A stretch of DNA of 8,210 nt from Holophaga sp. (GCA_031292735.1 JARLGP010000051.1:1-8210); one strand, 5' to 3'; positions 1 through 6,856 are shown, counted from the first letter of the stretch. Program-made: numbers and translations. Notes: generated by a model from the sequence alone, not told the origin.

Positions 1-1
1 G

Positions 2-85
2 GCGGCGCTGGCCCTGGGAATTGGAGCCAACACCGCCATCTTCACCGTGGTCGATACCGTCATGCTGGCCCCGCTGCCCTACCCG
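2..85 (+). pseudogene. N-terminal fragment of ADOP/MacB-type ABC permease, joined in frame to dprA
   Basis: Read from base 2, this stretch encodes ALALGIGANTAIF, then a VVDTVML segment and PLPYP. This is the signature of the first transmembrane helix and following periplasmic segment of MacB/FtsX-like permeases of the 'acidobacterial duplicated orphan permease' (ADOP) type, normally proteins of about 800 residues. After PLPYP the family would continue with a large periplasmic domain; instead the same frame runs into DprA sequence (VALWVRG onward). The stretch is also less GC-rich than the dprA body. Only about 28 codons are visible, cut by the window edge on the left. I see a fragment; whether it is a true recombination scar or an assembly join cannot be decided from this window. 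Confidence 0.72.
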
Positions 86-688
86 GTGGCCCTGTGGGTG
101 CGGGGCACCCTGCCCCCCGCCGGGCCGGCCCTGGCCATGGTCGGCAGCCGGGCAAGCGCCCGGCCGGCCCTGGAACGGGCCCGCGCCTGGGCCCGCACCC
201 TCACCGCCGCGGGGGTGGCCGTGCTGTCCGGCCTGGCCCGGGGCATCGACGGCGCCGCCCACCGGGGCGCCCTGGAGGCCGGGGCCACCTGGGGCATCCT
301 GGGTTCCGGGCTGGACCACCCCTACCCTCCCGAGCACACCGGGCTGATGGACCGGATGGTGGCCGCCGGGGGCGGGGTGCTCACCCCCTTCCCCCCGGCC
401 GCCCGCCCCGAGAAATGGCATTTCCCCCGGCGCAACCTGATCCTGGCCGCCTGGACCCAGGGGGTGGCCCTGGTGGCGGCCCGCTACGCCTCCGGTTCCC
501 TGGTCACCGCCAAGCTGGCCCTGGACCTGGGCAAGGAACTCTGGGCCTGCCCGGGCGCGCCCGAGGATCCCCTGGCGGAAGGGCCCAACCGGCTGATCCG
601 GGAAGGGGCCGCGAAGATATGCCTAAGCGCACAAGATCTGTTGGAAGATATGAGGTTCTTACAATGGGACTTGACAAACGCCCCATGA
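2..688 (+). CDS. dprA: DNA-processing protein DprA (5' part missing or replaced)
   Basis: DprA/Smf binds incoming single-stranded DNA in the cytoplasm during natural transformation, protects it and loads RecA. The Rossmann-fold core is clear: VGSR at 140-151, SGLARGIDGAAH from 227, GSGLDHPYPPEH near 304-340, FPRRN at 422-436, SGSLVTAKLAL from 491, a PG motif near 550 and NRLIREGA near 588-611. Similarity to DprA starts only around position 86-95. The usual 60-100 residue N-terminal SAM-like domain is absent and is replaced in frame by a permease transmembrane segment, so the GTG at 47 is not a credible dprA start. The protein stops about 25 residues after the core, without the C-terminal winged-helix domain that many DprA proteins carry. 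topA begins 31 bp downstream, a frequent neighbour of dprA. Family identity is secure; whether this locus makes a working protein is doubtful. Confidence 0.85.
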   Translation, partial: AALALGIGANTAIFTVVDTVMLAPLPYPVALWVRGTLPPAGPALAMVGSRASARPALERARAWARTLTAAGVAVLSGLARGIDGAAHRGALEAGATWGILGSGLDHPYPPEHTGLMDRMVAAGGGVLTPFPPAARPEKWHFPRRNLILAAWTQGVALVAARYASGSLVTAKLALDLGKELWACPGAPEDPLAEGPNRLIREGAAKICLSAQDLLEDMRFLQWDLTNAP

Positions 689-701
689 AAGACCCCATCA
701 T
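671..701 (+). promoter_or_regulatory. Possible sigma70-type promoter for topA
   Basis: A perfect -35 hexamer, TTGACA (671-676), lies in the last codons of dprA. The best -10 match is CATCAT (696-701, four of six) with a 19-bp spacer, longer than the optimal 17. The segment 612-700 is visibly less GC-rich than its surroundings. It would place a transcription start about 10 bp before the topA ribosome binding site. The weak -10 and long spacer keep confidence low. Confidence 0.3.
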
Positions 702-709
702 CCCAGGTT

Positions 710-713
710 GGAG
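710..713 (+). promoter_or_regulatory. Ribosome binding site that fixes the topA start
   Basis: GGAG at 710-713 sits 6 bases before the TTG at 720. It supports 720 rather than the in-frame TTG at 708, which overlaps this site and would add the unconserved residues ESHL-type leader before MTKLVIVES. Confidence 0.65.
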
Positions 714-719
714 TCTCAC

Positions 720-3158
720 TTGACCAAGCTCGTGATTGTCGAAAGTCCGTCCAAGGCGAAAACCATCACCAAATACCTCGGGAAGGGGTACACGGTGAAG
801 GCCAGCGTGGGTCATATCCGGGACCTTCCCAAGAAACTGGGGGTCGACATCGAGAACGGCTTCCAGGAAGAGTATGAGATCCCCGCCAGCAAGGCCAAGG
901 TGGTGACCGAGCTCAAGGCCGCGGCCAAGAACGCCAGCGAAATCATTCTCGCAACCGACCCTGACCGCGAAGGCGAGGCCATTTCCTGGCACCTGCTGGA
1001 GGCCATCAAGCCGCCCAAGAGCATGCCGGTGAGCCGGGTGCTGTTCAACGAGATCACCCCGGCCGGAATCGCCAAGGCCATGGCCGCGCCCACCGTCATC
1101 AACAAGAAGCTGGTGGACGCCCAGCGGGCCCGGCGGGTGCTGGACCGGCTGGTGGGCTACAAAGTGTCCCAGGTGCTGTGGGAAAAGGTCCGCCGCGGGC
1201 TTTCCGCCGGCCGGGTGCAGAGCGTCACCGTGCGCCTGATCGTGGACCGGGAGCGGGAGATCCAGGCCTTCAACCCGGTGGAGTACTGGGTATTGAAGGG
1301 CCGGTTCGCGGCCAAGCTGCCCCCCCAGTTCTGGATGAAGCTCACCCGGATCGACGGCACCCCGCTGCAGTTGGGCAACAAGGAGACCAAGCGGCGGATC
1401 GGCAACGAGGCCGAGGCCCACACCCTGCGCGACATGATCCTCAAGGCCGCCTGGAAGGTCACCGGCCTGGAGACCAAGGAGCGCAAGCGCAACCCCGCCG
1501 CCCCGTTCACCACCGCCAAGCTCCAGCAGGAATCCGCCCAGAAGCTGCGCATGAGCGTCACCCGCACCATGCAGAACGCCCAGCGGCTCTATGAAGGCGT
1601 GGACTTCGGCGAAGGCCCGGTGGGCCTCATCACCTACATGCGCACCGATTCTCCCCGGCTGGCCCCGGAGGCGGTGGAGGCGATCCGCACCTACGTGGGC
1701 GAGCACTACGGCAAGGATTACCTGCCGGGCAAGGCGCGCATCTACAAGGGCAAGGCGGGCGCCCAGGACGCCCATGAAGCCATCCGCCCCACCGACGTGC
1801 TGCGCACCCCGGAAAGCCTCAAGAACCGCCTGGAGCCCGACCAGTTCCGGCTCTACGCCCTGATCTGGCGGCGCACCGTGGCCTCCCAGATGGAAGCGGC
1901 CCGGTTCGACGAGACCCTGGTGGAGTCCGCCACCACCCTGACCAGCAAAGAGGAGGCCGTGTTCCAGGCCAAGGGCGAGATCGAGCGGTTCCCGGGCTGG
2001 CTCGCGGTCTACCGCGCCGAGGGCGACGAGCAGAAGCCCGAGGAGCTGGCCGATGCCAACGTGGTGGAGGAGGAGCAGGAGGAGAGCGTCGGCCTGCCCC
2101 CGCTCAAGGTGGGCCAGACCCTGACCCTGAAGGACCTGGAGACCGAGCAGCAGTTCACCAAGCCGCCCGCGCGGTTCTCCGAGGCCACCCTGGTCAAGGA
2201 GCTGGAAGAGGACGGCATCGGCCGGCCCTCCACCTACGCCAGCATCATCGCCACCATCCAGGACCGGGACTACGTGAAGAAGCTGGAGGGCCGGTTCAAG
2301 CCCACCGAGCTGGGCTGCGTGGTGACCGACCTGCTGGTGCAGGGCTTCCGGGAGCTGATGGAACCCACCTACACCTCCGGCCTGGAAGGCGAACTGGACC
2401 GGGTGGAAGGCGGCGAACTGACCTTCCTGAAGGCCATGAAGAACTTCTACGGCCCCTTCGAGAAGCTTCTGACCCGGGCCGGCACCGACATGGCCAACCT
2501 CAAGGCCGGCATCGCCACCGACAAGGTCTGCAAGAAGTGCGGCGCGCCCATGCTCAAGCGGATCGGCAAGAACGGCCTGTTCCTGGGCTGCTCGCGCTAT
2601 CCCGACTGCGACCACACCGAGGAGCCCGAACAGCTGGAAGAGCCCGAGGACGCGCCGGAGTGCCCGCTCTGCGGCTCCACCCCCATGCAGCTGCGCAAGG
2701 GCCAGTTCGGCCCCTTCTGGGCCTGCACCAACTACCCCGCCTGCAAGGGCATCCGCAAGGCCGACCCCAAGGGCATCCCAGTGCCCGCCGACGTGGTGCT
2801 GGAGGAGAAGTGCCCCACCTGCGGCAAGAACTACGTCAAGCGCTATGGCCGCTACGGCGAGTTCACCTGCTGCGTGGACTACCCCAAGTGCAAGACCGTC
2901 AAGAAGGAGATCCTGGGCGTGCCCTGCCCCAAGTGCGGCGGCGACCTGAGCCCCAGGAAGACCCGGTTCGGCAAGATCTTCTACGGCTGCACCAACTACC
3001 CCAAGTGCGACTTCACCGCCTGGGACAAGCCGGTGCCGATTTCCTGCCCCGCCTGCAAAGGCAAGTACATGGTTGAGAAGACCCGCAAGCCGCGCGGCAA
3101 GGACCCGGTGACGGTGCTCCTCTGCCCCGCCTGCGCCCACGAGGAGCCCATGGGATGA
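720..3158 (+). CDS. topA: DNA topoisomerase I (type IA) with five zinc ribbons
   Basis: This cytoplasmic enzyme relaxes negative supercoils by cutting one strand, passing the other through and resealing. With the TTG start at 720 the protein has 812 residues and opens MTKLVIVESPSKAKTI, the standard TopA beginning. The Toprim domain shows Glu8 and the acidic triad in DPDREGE (Asp80, Asp82, Glu84). LSAGRVQSVTVRLIVDRE follows in domain IV. The catalytic tyrosine is Tyr306 in ITYMRTDS. The C-terminus carries five C4 zinc ribbons at about residues 604-630, 648-675, 698-724, 736-763 and 776-805. The first four end in YPxC; the fifth is more divergent and ends CPAC. An acidic linker (631-646) separates ribbons 1 and 2. 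The gene follows dprA by 31 bp and overlaps the next gene in an ATGA (3155-3158), implying co-transcription and translational coupling. Length and motifs are those of an intact housekeeping TopA. Confidence 0.97.
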   Translation: MTKLVIVESPSKAKTITKYLGKGYTVKASVGHIRDLPKKLGVDIENGFQEEYEIPASKAKVVTELKAAAKNASEIILATDPDREGEAISWHLLEAIKPPKSMPVSRVLFNEITPAGIAKAMAAPTVINKKLVDAQRARRVLDRLVGYKVSQVLWEKVRRGLSAGRVQSVTVRLIVDREREIQAFNPVEYWVLKGRFAAKLPPQFWMKLTRIDGTPLQLGNKETKRRIGNEAEAHTLRDMILKAAWKVTGLETKERKRNPAAPFTTAKLQQESAQKLRMSVTRTMQNAQRLYEGVDFGEGPVGLITYMRTDSPRLAPEAVEAIRTYVGEHYGKDYLPGKARIYKGKAGAQDAHEAIRPTDVLRTPESLKNRLEPDQFRLYALIWRRTVASQMEAARFDETLVESATTLTSKEEAVFQAKGEIERFPGWLAVYRAEGDEQKPEELADANVVEEEQEESVGLPPLKVGQTLTLKDLETEQQFTKPPARFSEATLVKELEEDGIGRPSTYASIIATIQDRDYVKKLEGRFKPTELGCVVTDLLVQGFRELMEPTYTSGLEGELDRVEGGELTFLKAMKNFYGPFEKLLTRAGTDMANLKAGIATDKVCKKCGAPMLKRIGKNGLFLGCSRYPDCDHTEEPEQLEEPEDAPECPLCGSTPMQLRKGQFGPFWACTNYPACKGIRKADPKGIPVPADVVLEEKCPTCGKNYVKRYGRYGEFTCCVDYPKCKTVKKEILGVPCPKCGGDLSPRKTRFGKIFYGCTNYPKCDFTAWDKPVPISCPACKGKYMVEKTRKPRGKDPVTVLLCPACAHEEPMG

Positions 3159-3631
3159 GCCACGAGATCCGCCGCAAGGACCGGGCCCTGCCGGAAGCCG
3201 AAGCCTACGCCATCCTCGCCGAGGGCGGCGACGGCGTGCTGGCCACCTGGGGCGAGGACGGCTACCCCTACGCCGTGCCCATGAACCACGTGCTGGCCGA
3301 TGGCGTGCTGTACCTGCACTGCGCCCAGACCGGGCACCGCATGGACAACCTGGCCCATTGCGACAAGGTCTCCTATTGCGTGGTGGCGGCGCGGGAGGTG
3401 GTGCCCGCCCAGTTGAGCACCAACTACCGCAGCGCCGTGGTGTTCGGCCAGGCCACCCGGGTGGAGGATCCCGAGGAGAAGCGGCGCGGCCTCATGGCCC
3501 TGCTGCACCGGTTCGCCCCCGGGCACCTGGAGGCCGGCGTGAAGGCGCTGGAACACGATCTCGCGCGCACCGCCGTGCTGCGCATCGACATCCACCGGGT
3601 TACCGGCAAGGCCCGAAAGCAAACCGCTTAG
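3155..3631 (+). CDS. NimA-like / pyridoxamine 5'-phosphate oxidase family flavin split-barrel protein
   Basis: A 158-residue protein of the small FMN-binding split-barrel group that includes nitroimidazole-resistance (Nim) proteins and Pyridox_ox_2 members. The N-terminal RRKDR motif (6-10), the strand GDGVLATWGEDGYPYAVPMNHV (25-46, given here in two parts: barrel strand 25-32 and YPYAVPMN 37-44) and DGVLYLHCA near 49-57 match this group. So do the charged GHRMDNL turn (60-66), where the family usually has GxKxDNL, and VVFGQATRVED (95-105). Such proteins bind flavin or a similar cofactor and reduce small substrates; the actual substrate cannot be told from sequence. The start codon overlaps the topA stop (ATGA), with GAGGAG at 3141-3146 as ribosome binding site 8 bases upstream. 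It probably rides on the topA transcript. There is no signal peptide, so it is cytoplasmic. Family call good, drug-resistance role only a possibility. Confidence 0.85.
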   Translation: MSHEIRRKDRALPEAEAYAILAEGGDGVLATWGEDGYPYAVPMNHVLADGVLYLHCAQTGHRMDNLAHCDKVSYCVVAAREVVPAQLSTNYRSAVVFGQATRVEDPEEKRRGLMALLHRFAPGHLEAGVKALEHDLARTAVLRIDIHRVTGKARKQTA

Positions 3632-3696
3632 CCCATCCGGTTGACGTGACTGGTTTCCCTGCCCACACTTTGGAGGTAGGTTCGCCTGGAGTGCAC

Positions 3697-4095
3697 ATGG
3701 AATTTGTGGAGTGGACTGAAAAGTACACCGTAGGCAATCCCCTGGTGGACGCCTACCACCACATCTTTTTCCAGATGGTGGATGAGTTCCGCACCGCCCT
3801 GGCCCAGGAGGTTCCCCCCGACATGGAGGACCGCATCAGCTTCCTGGTGGACTACACCATCATGCACTTCGAGTCCGAGGAGAAGCTGATGGAGAAGGCC
3901 GGCTACCCGGATTTCGAAGCCCACCGGGAGACCCACCGCGTGTTCCGGGACAAGATGCTGGACCTGCAGCAGCGCTACCGGCTGGATCCTGGCGCGGTGA
4001 AGGCGGACGAACTGCTTTGCCTGGTCCAGGACTGGTTCGCCAACCACATCCTGGGCACCGACATGGAGTTCAAGCCCTTCGTGGCCAAGTTCTAG
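3697..4095 (+). CDS. Bacteriohemerythrin (single-domain diiron O2-binding protein)
   Basis: A 132-residue stand-alone hemerythrin, a four-helix-bundle protein that holds a non-heme diiron centre and reversibly binds O2. All expected ligands are present at the family spacing: His21 (in DAYHH), His57 and Glu61 (HFESEE), His76 and His80 (HRETH), His117 and Asp122 (HILGTD). The typical first-helix tryptophan is Trp6 and the EEKLMEKAGYP turn follows helix B. The ATG at 3697 is preceded by GGAG (3688-3691) with a 5-base spacer; an upstream extension of the frame back into the preceding gene is not coding. No signal peptide or membrane segment, so cytoplasmic. Likely roles are oxygen sensing, storage or delivery in a microaerobic or facultative lifestyle, but nothing in the neighbourhood specifies one. 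It lies 65 bp after the NimA-like gene on the same strand. Confidence 0.95.
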   Translation: MEFVEWTEKYTVGNPLVDAYHHIFFQMVDEFRTALAQEVPPDMEDRISFLVDYTIMHFESEEKLMEKAGYPDFEAHRETHRVFRDKMLDLQQRYRLDPGAVKADELLCLVQDWFANHILGTDMEFKPFVAKF

Positions 4096-4100
4096 GCCCC

Positions 4101-4147
4101 GTCCCGGCACCACCGCGGGACCTCCCAGGAACCCGGGGCCCGGTTCC
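4101..4147 (+). terminator. Two GC-rich hairpins after the hemerythrin gene, possible factor-dependent terminator
   Basis: Two inverted repeats follow the hemerythrin stop. GTCCCG (4101-4106) pairs with CGGGAC (4116-4121) across a 9-base loop, and GGAACC (4128-4133) pairs with GGTTCC (4142-4147) around a C/G-only centre. No T-run follows either stem, so an intrinsic terminator is not supported. They could be stabilising 3' stems or simply reflect high GC. Confidence 0.3.
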
Positions 4148-4176
4148 GGCACTCCTTCTGCACGGGGGGTGCCAGC

Positions 4177-4524
4177 ATGGCAAACCGGATTCTGGCGTTG
4201 GGATTCCTGGCGGGCCCGGCCCTTTGGGCCGGGTTCGGCGAAACCGTCACCATCGACGCCCGCGCCCTCAAGAAGCTTGAGCCGGGCTGGGTGATCATCC
4301 GGGAACAGGGTTCGGAACCGAGGATCTATCCGCCCCACTGGCTCACCCGGCGGGAGCTGACCCTGCGGAACCTGAACGGCGCGGCCCCGGGCGAGACCGA
4401 GGAGATCACCGCCGCCTCGCCCATCCCGGACGGCTGGGAGGTGGTGGGCGAGCAGCCCGACCAGGGCATGGACGGGATGCACTTCGCCATGCGTTACCAG
4501 ATCCGCAAGGTCCGGCCGGACTGA
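4177..4524 (+). CDS. Small secreted or periplasmic protein of unknown function
   Basis: A 115-residue protein I do not recognise. The N-terminus MANRILALGFLAGPALWAGFG has one positive charge and then a hydrophobic stretch, consistent with a Sec signal peptide cleaved near residue 18-21. No cysteine is present, so it is neither a lipoprotein nor disulfide-bonded. The mature part is short and mixed-charge, opening TVTIDARALKKLEPGWVI and ending in HFAMRYQIRKVRPD, with a likely beta-rich make-up. The ATG at 4177 has a G-run (4164-4169) 7 bases upstream as ribosome binding site. Codon use matches the neighbours, with strong G/C at third positions, which supports real coding. It sits between hemerythrin and a broken lipoprotein gene on the same strand. 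The function is unknown. Confidence 0.7.
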   Translation: MANRILALGFLAGPALWAGFGETVTIDARALKKLEPGWVIIREQGSEPRIYPPHWLTRRELTLRNLNGAAPGETEEITAASPIPDGWEVVGEQPDQGMDGMHFAMRYQIRKVRPD

Positions 4525-4591
4525 GGGGGCCGGCCGCTTCGCGAGCGTCCCTCTGGAATTGCGAGAATTTTTGATATTCGAGATTGCCTCC

Positions 4592-5303
4592 ATGTCCACC
4601 CATCCCGCCCCTTCTTTCTGGAACTGGACCTTTCCAGGCCTCGCCCTGGCGGCCCTCCTCATGGCCTGCAGGGGCGGGGGCGAAGGCGGCAGCACCGACC
4701 GCCTGGTCCTGGAGACCCTTTCCGTGCTGGGGGTCAAGGACGAGTTCTCCATCAAGGGCGTGAGCAAGGAGGTGGTGCAAACCCCGCCCACGCCGCCCAG
4801 CTACCAGGTGACCACCTGGAACAGCCTGCTCATCTCCCAGGCCCAGGAATTCGGCGGGTTCGACCTGGGGAGCATCCGCTCCACCGGCGATTTCATCAAG
4901 GCCCTCTACTCCCAGCCCAGCACCTTCGAGCTGAGGCCTGGGGTTTCCTCCCAAACCAGCGTTTTCCCCACGGATGTTCCGAACAACCTGCTCTACCAGG
5001 TGCTCCGTTTCAACCCCACCAGGGCGCTGGGGATGAGCGACCAGGTCGAGGTGCCCCTGTACGCCGTGGACCGGGCCCAGCGGAGGGAAACCCGGCTCCG
5101 GGATCTGCCCATGCAGGCCGCGGCAGCCTCGGTGTTCAACGGGGGGCACCTCTGGGCGGCCATCCGGGGCGACGACGTGGTATGCCAACGACGACGCCGC
5201 CCCCTCCCGCCGGCTGGACCCGTCGGAAATGGCCGAACGACCCAACGACCAAGGCGGCCTGGCCATCGAGTTCACCATGATCCTGCTCCGGCGCAGCGAT
5301 TGA
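4592..5303 (+). pseudogene. Putative lipoprotein gene, frameshifted near its 3' end
   Basis: From ATG 4592 the protein begins with a hydrophobic segment ending FPGLALAALLMAC. This is a lipobox-like signal with Cys26 as the lipidation site, followed by a Gly-rich linker (RGGGEGGS) and a soluble domain I do not recognise. The frame is sound until about codon 196 (RGDDV, 5168-5179). Beyond that it turns into Arg/Pro-rich sequence of poor codon use. Skipping one base at 5177 opens another frame from 5178 with normal codon use: WYANDDAAPSRRL, then SEMAERPNDQGG and a hydrophobic IEFTMILLRRSD end at TGA 5301-5303. A two-base loss from GTGTGG giving GTGG would explain it and restore DDVWYANDD, about 237 residues in all. 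It may be a real mutation or a sequence error. An in-frame TTG at 4559 is an alternative start; neither start has a strong ribosome binding site. Confidence 0.68.
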
Positions 5304-5313
5304 GCCCGCCCCG

Positions 5314-5679
5314 TCAGAACACCATGGGCGTCAGCTTCCCATCCCGCTTCACGGCCAGGCGGATGGGCCGGACCGGGCCGCGCCTGGGCACGGTCACCTC
5401 CACCCACAGCTCCTCTCCGGCGGCGCGGACGCTGGGGTCGGGCACCCGCCCGGGGATGAAGTAGGCCAGGGTCTGCCGGCCGCCCCCGGCCGTGTTTTTG
5501 GGGAGCTCCACCCCCAGCCGCACATAGCGACCGCGGATGGGCAGGTCCGGATCCACCGGCAGGGCCTTGAGCCAGATCCGCGGACACCGGACCCGGTCCA
5601 GCAGCATCTTGCCGCCCAGGGCGGCGACCATGGCCAGGTGAAGACCCGCCAGCAGGATGCCTTTGGCCGCTGGTTTCAT
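5314..5679 (-). CDS. GDYXXLXY-family membrane-anchored protein
   Basis: A 121-residue protein with one N-terminal transmembrane segment (about residues 7-28) and a small exported domain. It contains PVDPDLPIRGRYVRLGVELP (41-60), the equivalent of the family's GDYxxLxY signature, but here the signature reads GRYVRLGV: Asp is Arg51 and the last Tyr is Val57. The family role is unknown. What is known is that members usually sit directly after a DUF2157 membrane protein, as here. The ATG at 5679 is chosen because AGGAG lies 6 bases upstream and the start overlaps the DUF2157 stop in an ATGA (5676-5679), indicating translational coupling. The gene ends 11 bases from the end of the oppositely oriented lipoprotein remnant, with no visible terminator between them. 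Confidence 0.8.
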   Translation of the reverse strand: MKPAAKGILLAGLHLAMVAALGGKMLLDRVRCPRIWLKALPVDPDLPIRGRYVRLGVELPKNTAGGGRQTLAYFIPGRVPDPSVRAAGEELWVEVTVPRRGPVRPIRLAVKRDGKLTPMVF

Positions 5680-6821
5680 GGCGTTCTCCTGATCCGGGCG
5701 GTGAGCCTGCGCCGCAGACGCTCCAGCTGCCATCCGCCGGCCAGGAACAGCAGGCCCAGCACCAGCAGTCCCAGGCTGCGGCCCAGCTGGTCCATGACGC
5801 TGAAGCAGTAGAACGCGAGGAGGGTGACGGCGAACCCGGCCACGCCCAGGTTCACCCGCTCACTGCGGCCCTCGTCCAGCCCCCAGACGACCATGCCCAG
5901 GGCGCCCAGGGCGCACCAGAGGTAGATCGCCCAGCCGGGAACCCCGGATGACGTCAGGCCGTCGATCCCCAGCACCCACAAGGCAGCCGCCAGGTTCCTC
6001 CAGGCGGCCCGGCCGCGCATGAGGAAGGCCAGGCCCAGCGGCGCGCCCAGAGCCACCGCCCACCCCGCCATGAGCCGGGGATCGCCGGGGAACCCTGCCC
6101 TGCCCACCTCAGCCCAGTAGACCCCCTGGACCGCCAGGGCCACTGTCCCAGGCAGCAGGTAGATCCCCCCGACCCAAGCCAGGGCCCGGCGCAGCAGACC
6201 ATCCCGTCCCGGCAGGCCCAGGGTCAGGTAGGTGATGGCCAGCAGCAGGCAACCCACCTCCAGGACCCCGTTCGCCCCGCGCCCGATGGGGCCCGCATGG
6301 GGCATGGCCTCGCTCCATTCGGCCGCGATCCAAGCCGGCGTCAGCAGGGCGACCAGGGTGCCCTGCACCCAGTCCCGGAGCAGCGCCCAGCCCATCCATG
6401 CCCCCAGGGCCCAGAGCAGCAGGCCCCCGGGCCAGTGTTCCTGGAGATTGAAGATCTGGCCTGCCAGGTAGATGCCTGCTCCCAGAGCCAGGGTCCCCAG
6501 GCCATGGAGCGCGATGGCCAGGCGAGGCTCGCGTGGGGCGGCCAAGACCCCGCCCAGGTGGAACCCGCCCACCAGGGCCAGCACCAATAGGAAGCGCACC
6601 GCCGGGCCCAGGTGCGACCAGTTGGCCGCCACGAACAGCAGGATCCCCGCCCCCACCATGAGCACACCGAAGGCCATGGTCAGGACCGAGACGAGGCGCC
6701 GGCTGCCGGGGCCTGCGGATTCCCGCTCCTGTTCAAAGGCACGGATCCGCTCGGCCTGGGCCGGATCCAGCAACCCGGCCTGCAGCCATGCACTGAGGCG
6801 CTCATTCAGCGGGAACGTCAT
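5676..6821 (-). CDS. DUF2157 multi-pass inner-membrane protein
   Basis: A 381-residue protein if started at ATG 6821 (MTFPLNERLS). The N-terminal cytoplasmic segment (1-42) has the DUF2157 pattern of LxxWLxxGLLDPAQAERIRAFE. About 11-12 hydrophobic helices follow, the first being residues 43-68 ending FVAANW, a family hallmark, with YLAGQIFN after helix 3. The C-terminus ends in an Arg-rich tail (LERLRRRLTARIRR), expected in the cytoplasm by the positive-inside rule. Biochemical function is unknown; family members co-occur with GDYXXLXY proteins and probably work with them in the envelope. An alternative start at 6833 adds four residues (MINI). Neither start has a Shine-Dalgarno sequence, and a good -10 hexamer lies just before 6821, so the transcript may be leaderless. 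It is the second gene of the leftward cluster, 77 bp after tetR. Confidence 0.87.
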   Translation of the reverse strand: MTFPLNERLSAWLQAGLLDPAQAERIRAFEQERESAGPGSRRLVSVLTMAFGVLMVGAGILLFVAANWSHLGPAVRFLLVLALVGGFHLGGVLAAPREPRLAIALHGLGTLALGAGIYLAGQIFNLQEHWPGGLLLWALGAWMGWALLRDWVQGTLVALLTPAWIAAEWSEAMPHAGPIGRGANGVLEVGCLLLAITYLTLGLPGRDGLLRRALAWVGGIYLLPGTVALAVQGVYWAEVGRAGFPGDPRLMAGWAVALGAPLGLAFLMRGRAAWRNLAAALWVLGIDGLTSSGVPGWAIYLWCALGALGMVVWGLDEGRSERVNLGVAGFAVTLLAFYCFSVMDQLGRSLGLLVLGLLFLAGGWQLERLRRRLTARIRRTP

Positions 6822-6828
6822 GATATTA

Positions 6829-6856
6829 ATCATATATTCATGCACTCGAAAAGCAA
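6829..6856 (-). promoter_or_regulatory. Candidate promoter for the DUF2157 gene, implying a leaderless transcript
   Basis: On the - strand TATGAT (6834-6829, five of six to consensus) has TTGCTT (6856-6851, three of six) 16 bases upstream. The expected start point, about 7 bases after the -10, is the A of the ATG at 6821. An AT-rich patch unlike the surroundings (6820-6860) and the absence of a ribosome binding site agree with this. Prediction only. Confidence 0.4.

Noticed and set aside
504..3140. Very long open frame on the - strand opposite topA (over 870 codons)
   Set aside because: It mirrors topA codon by codon. With G/C-biased third positions the antisense frame rarely meets stops, and its Gly/Leu/His-rich translation has no domain logic. 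topA on the + strand is unambiguous.
3641..3669. TTGACG with CACACT 17 bp downstream as a promoter for the hemerythrin gene
   Set aside because: The -35 is good (five of six), but the -10 matches only three of six and no better hexamer is in range.
4525..4558. CGCT-TCGCG-AGCG hairpin as a terminator after the small secreted protein
   Set aside because: A 4-bp stem with no T-run; expected by chance in DNA this GC-rich.
4406..5587. Long open frame on the - strand opposite the small secreted protein and the lipoprotein remnant
   Set aside because: Low-complexity Gly/Arg/Pro translation, no ribosome binding site, and it would overlap better supported genes on both strands.
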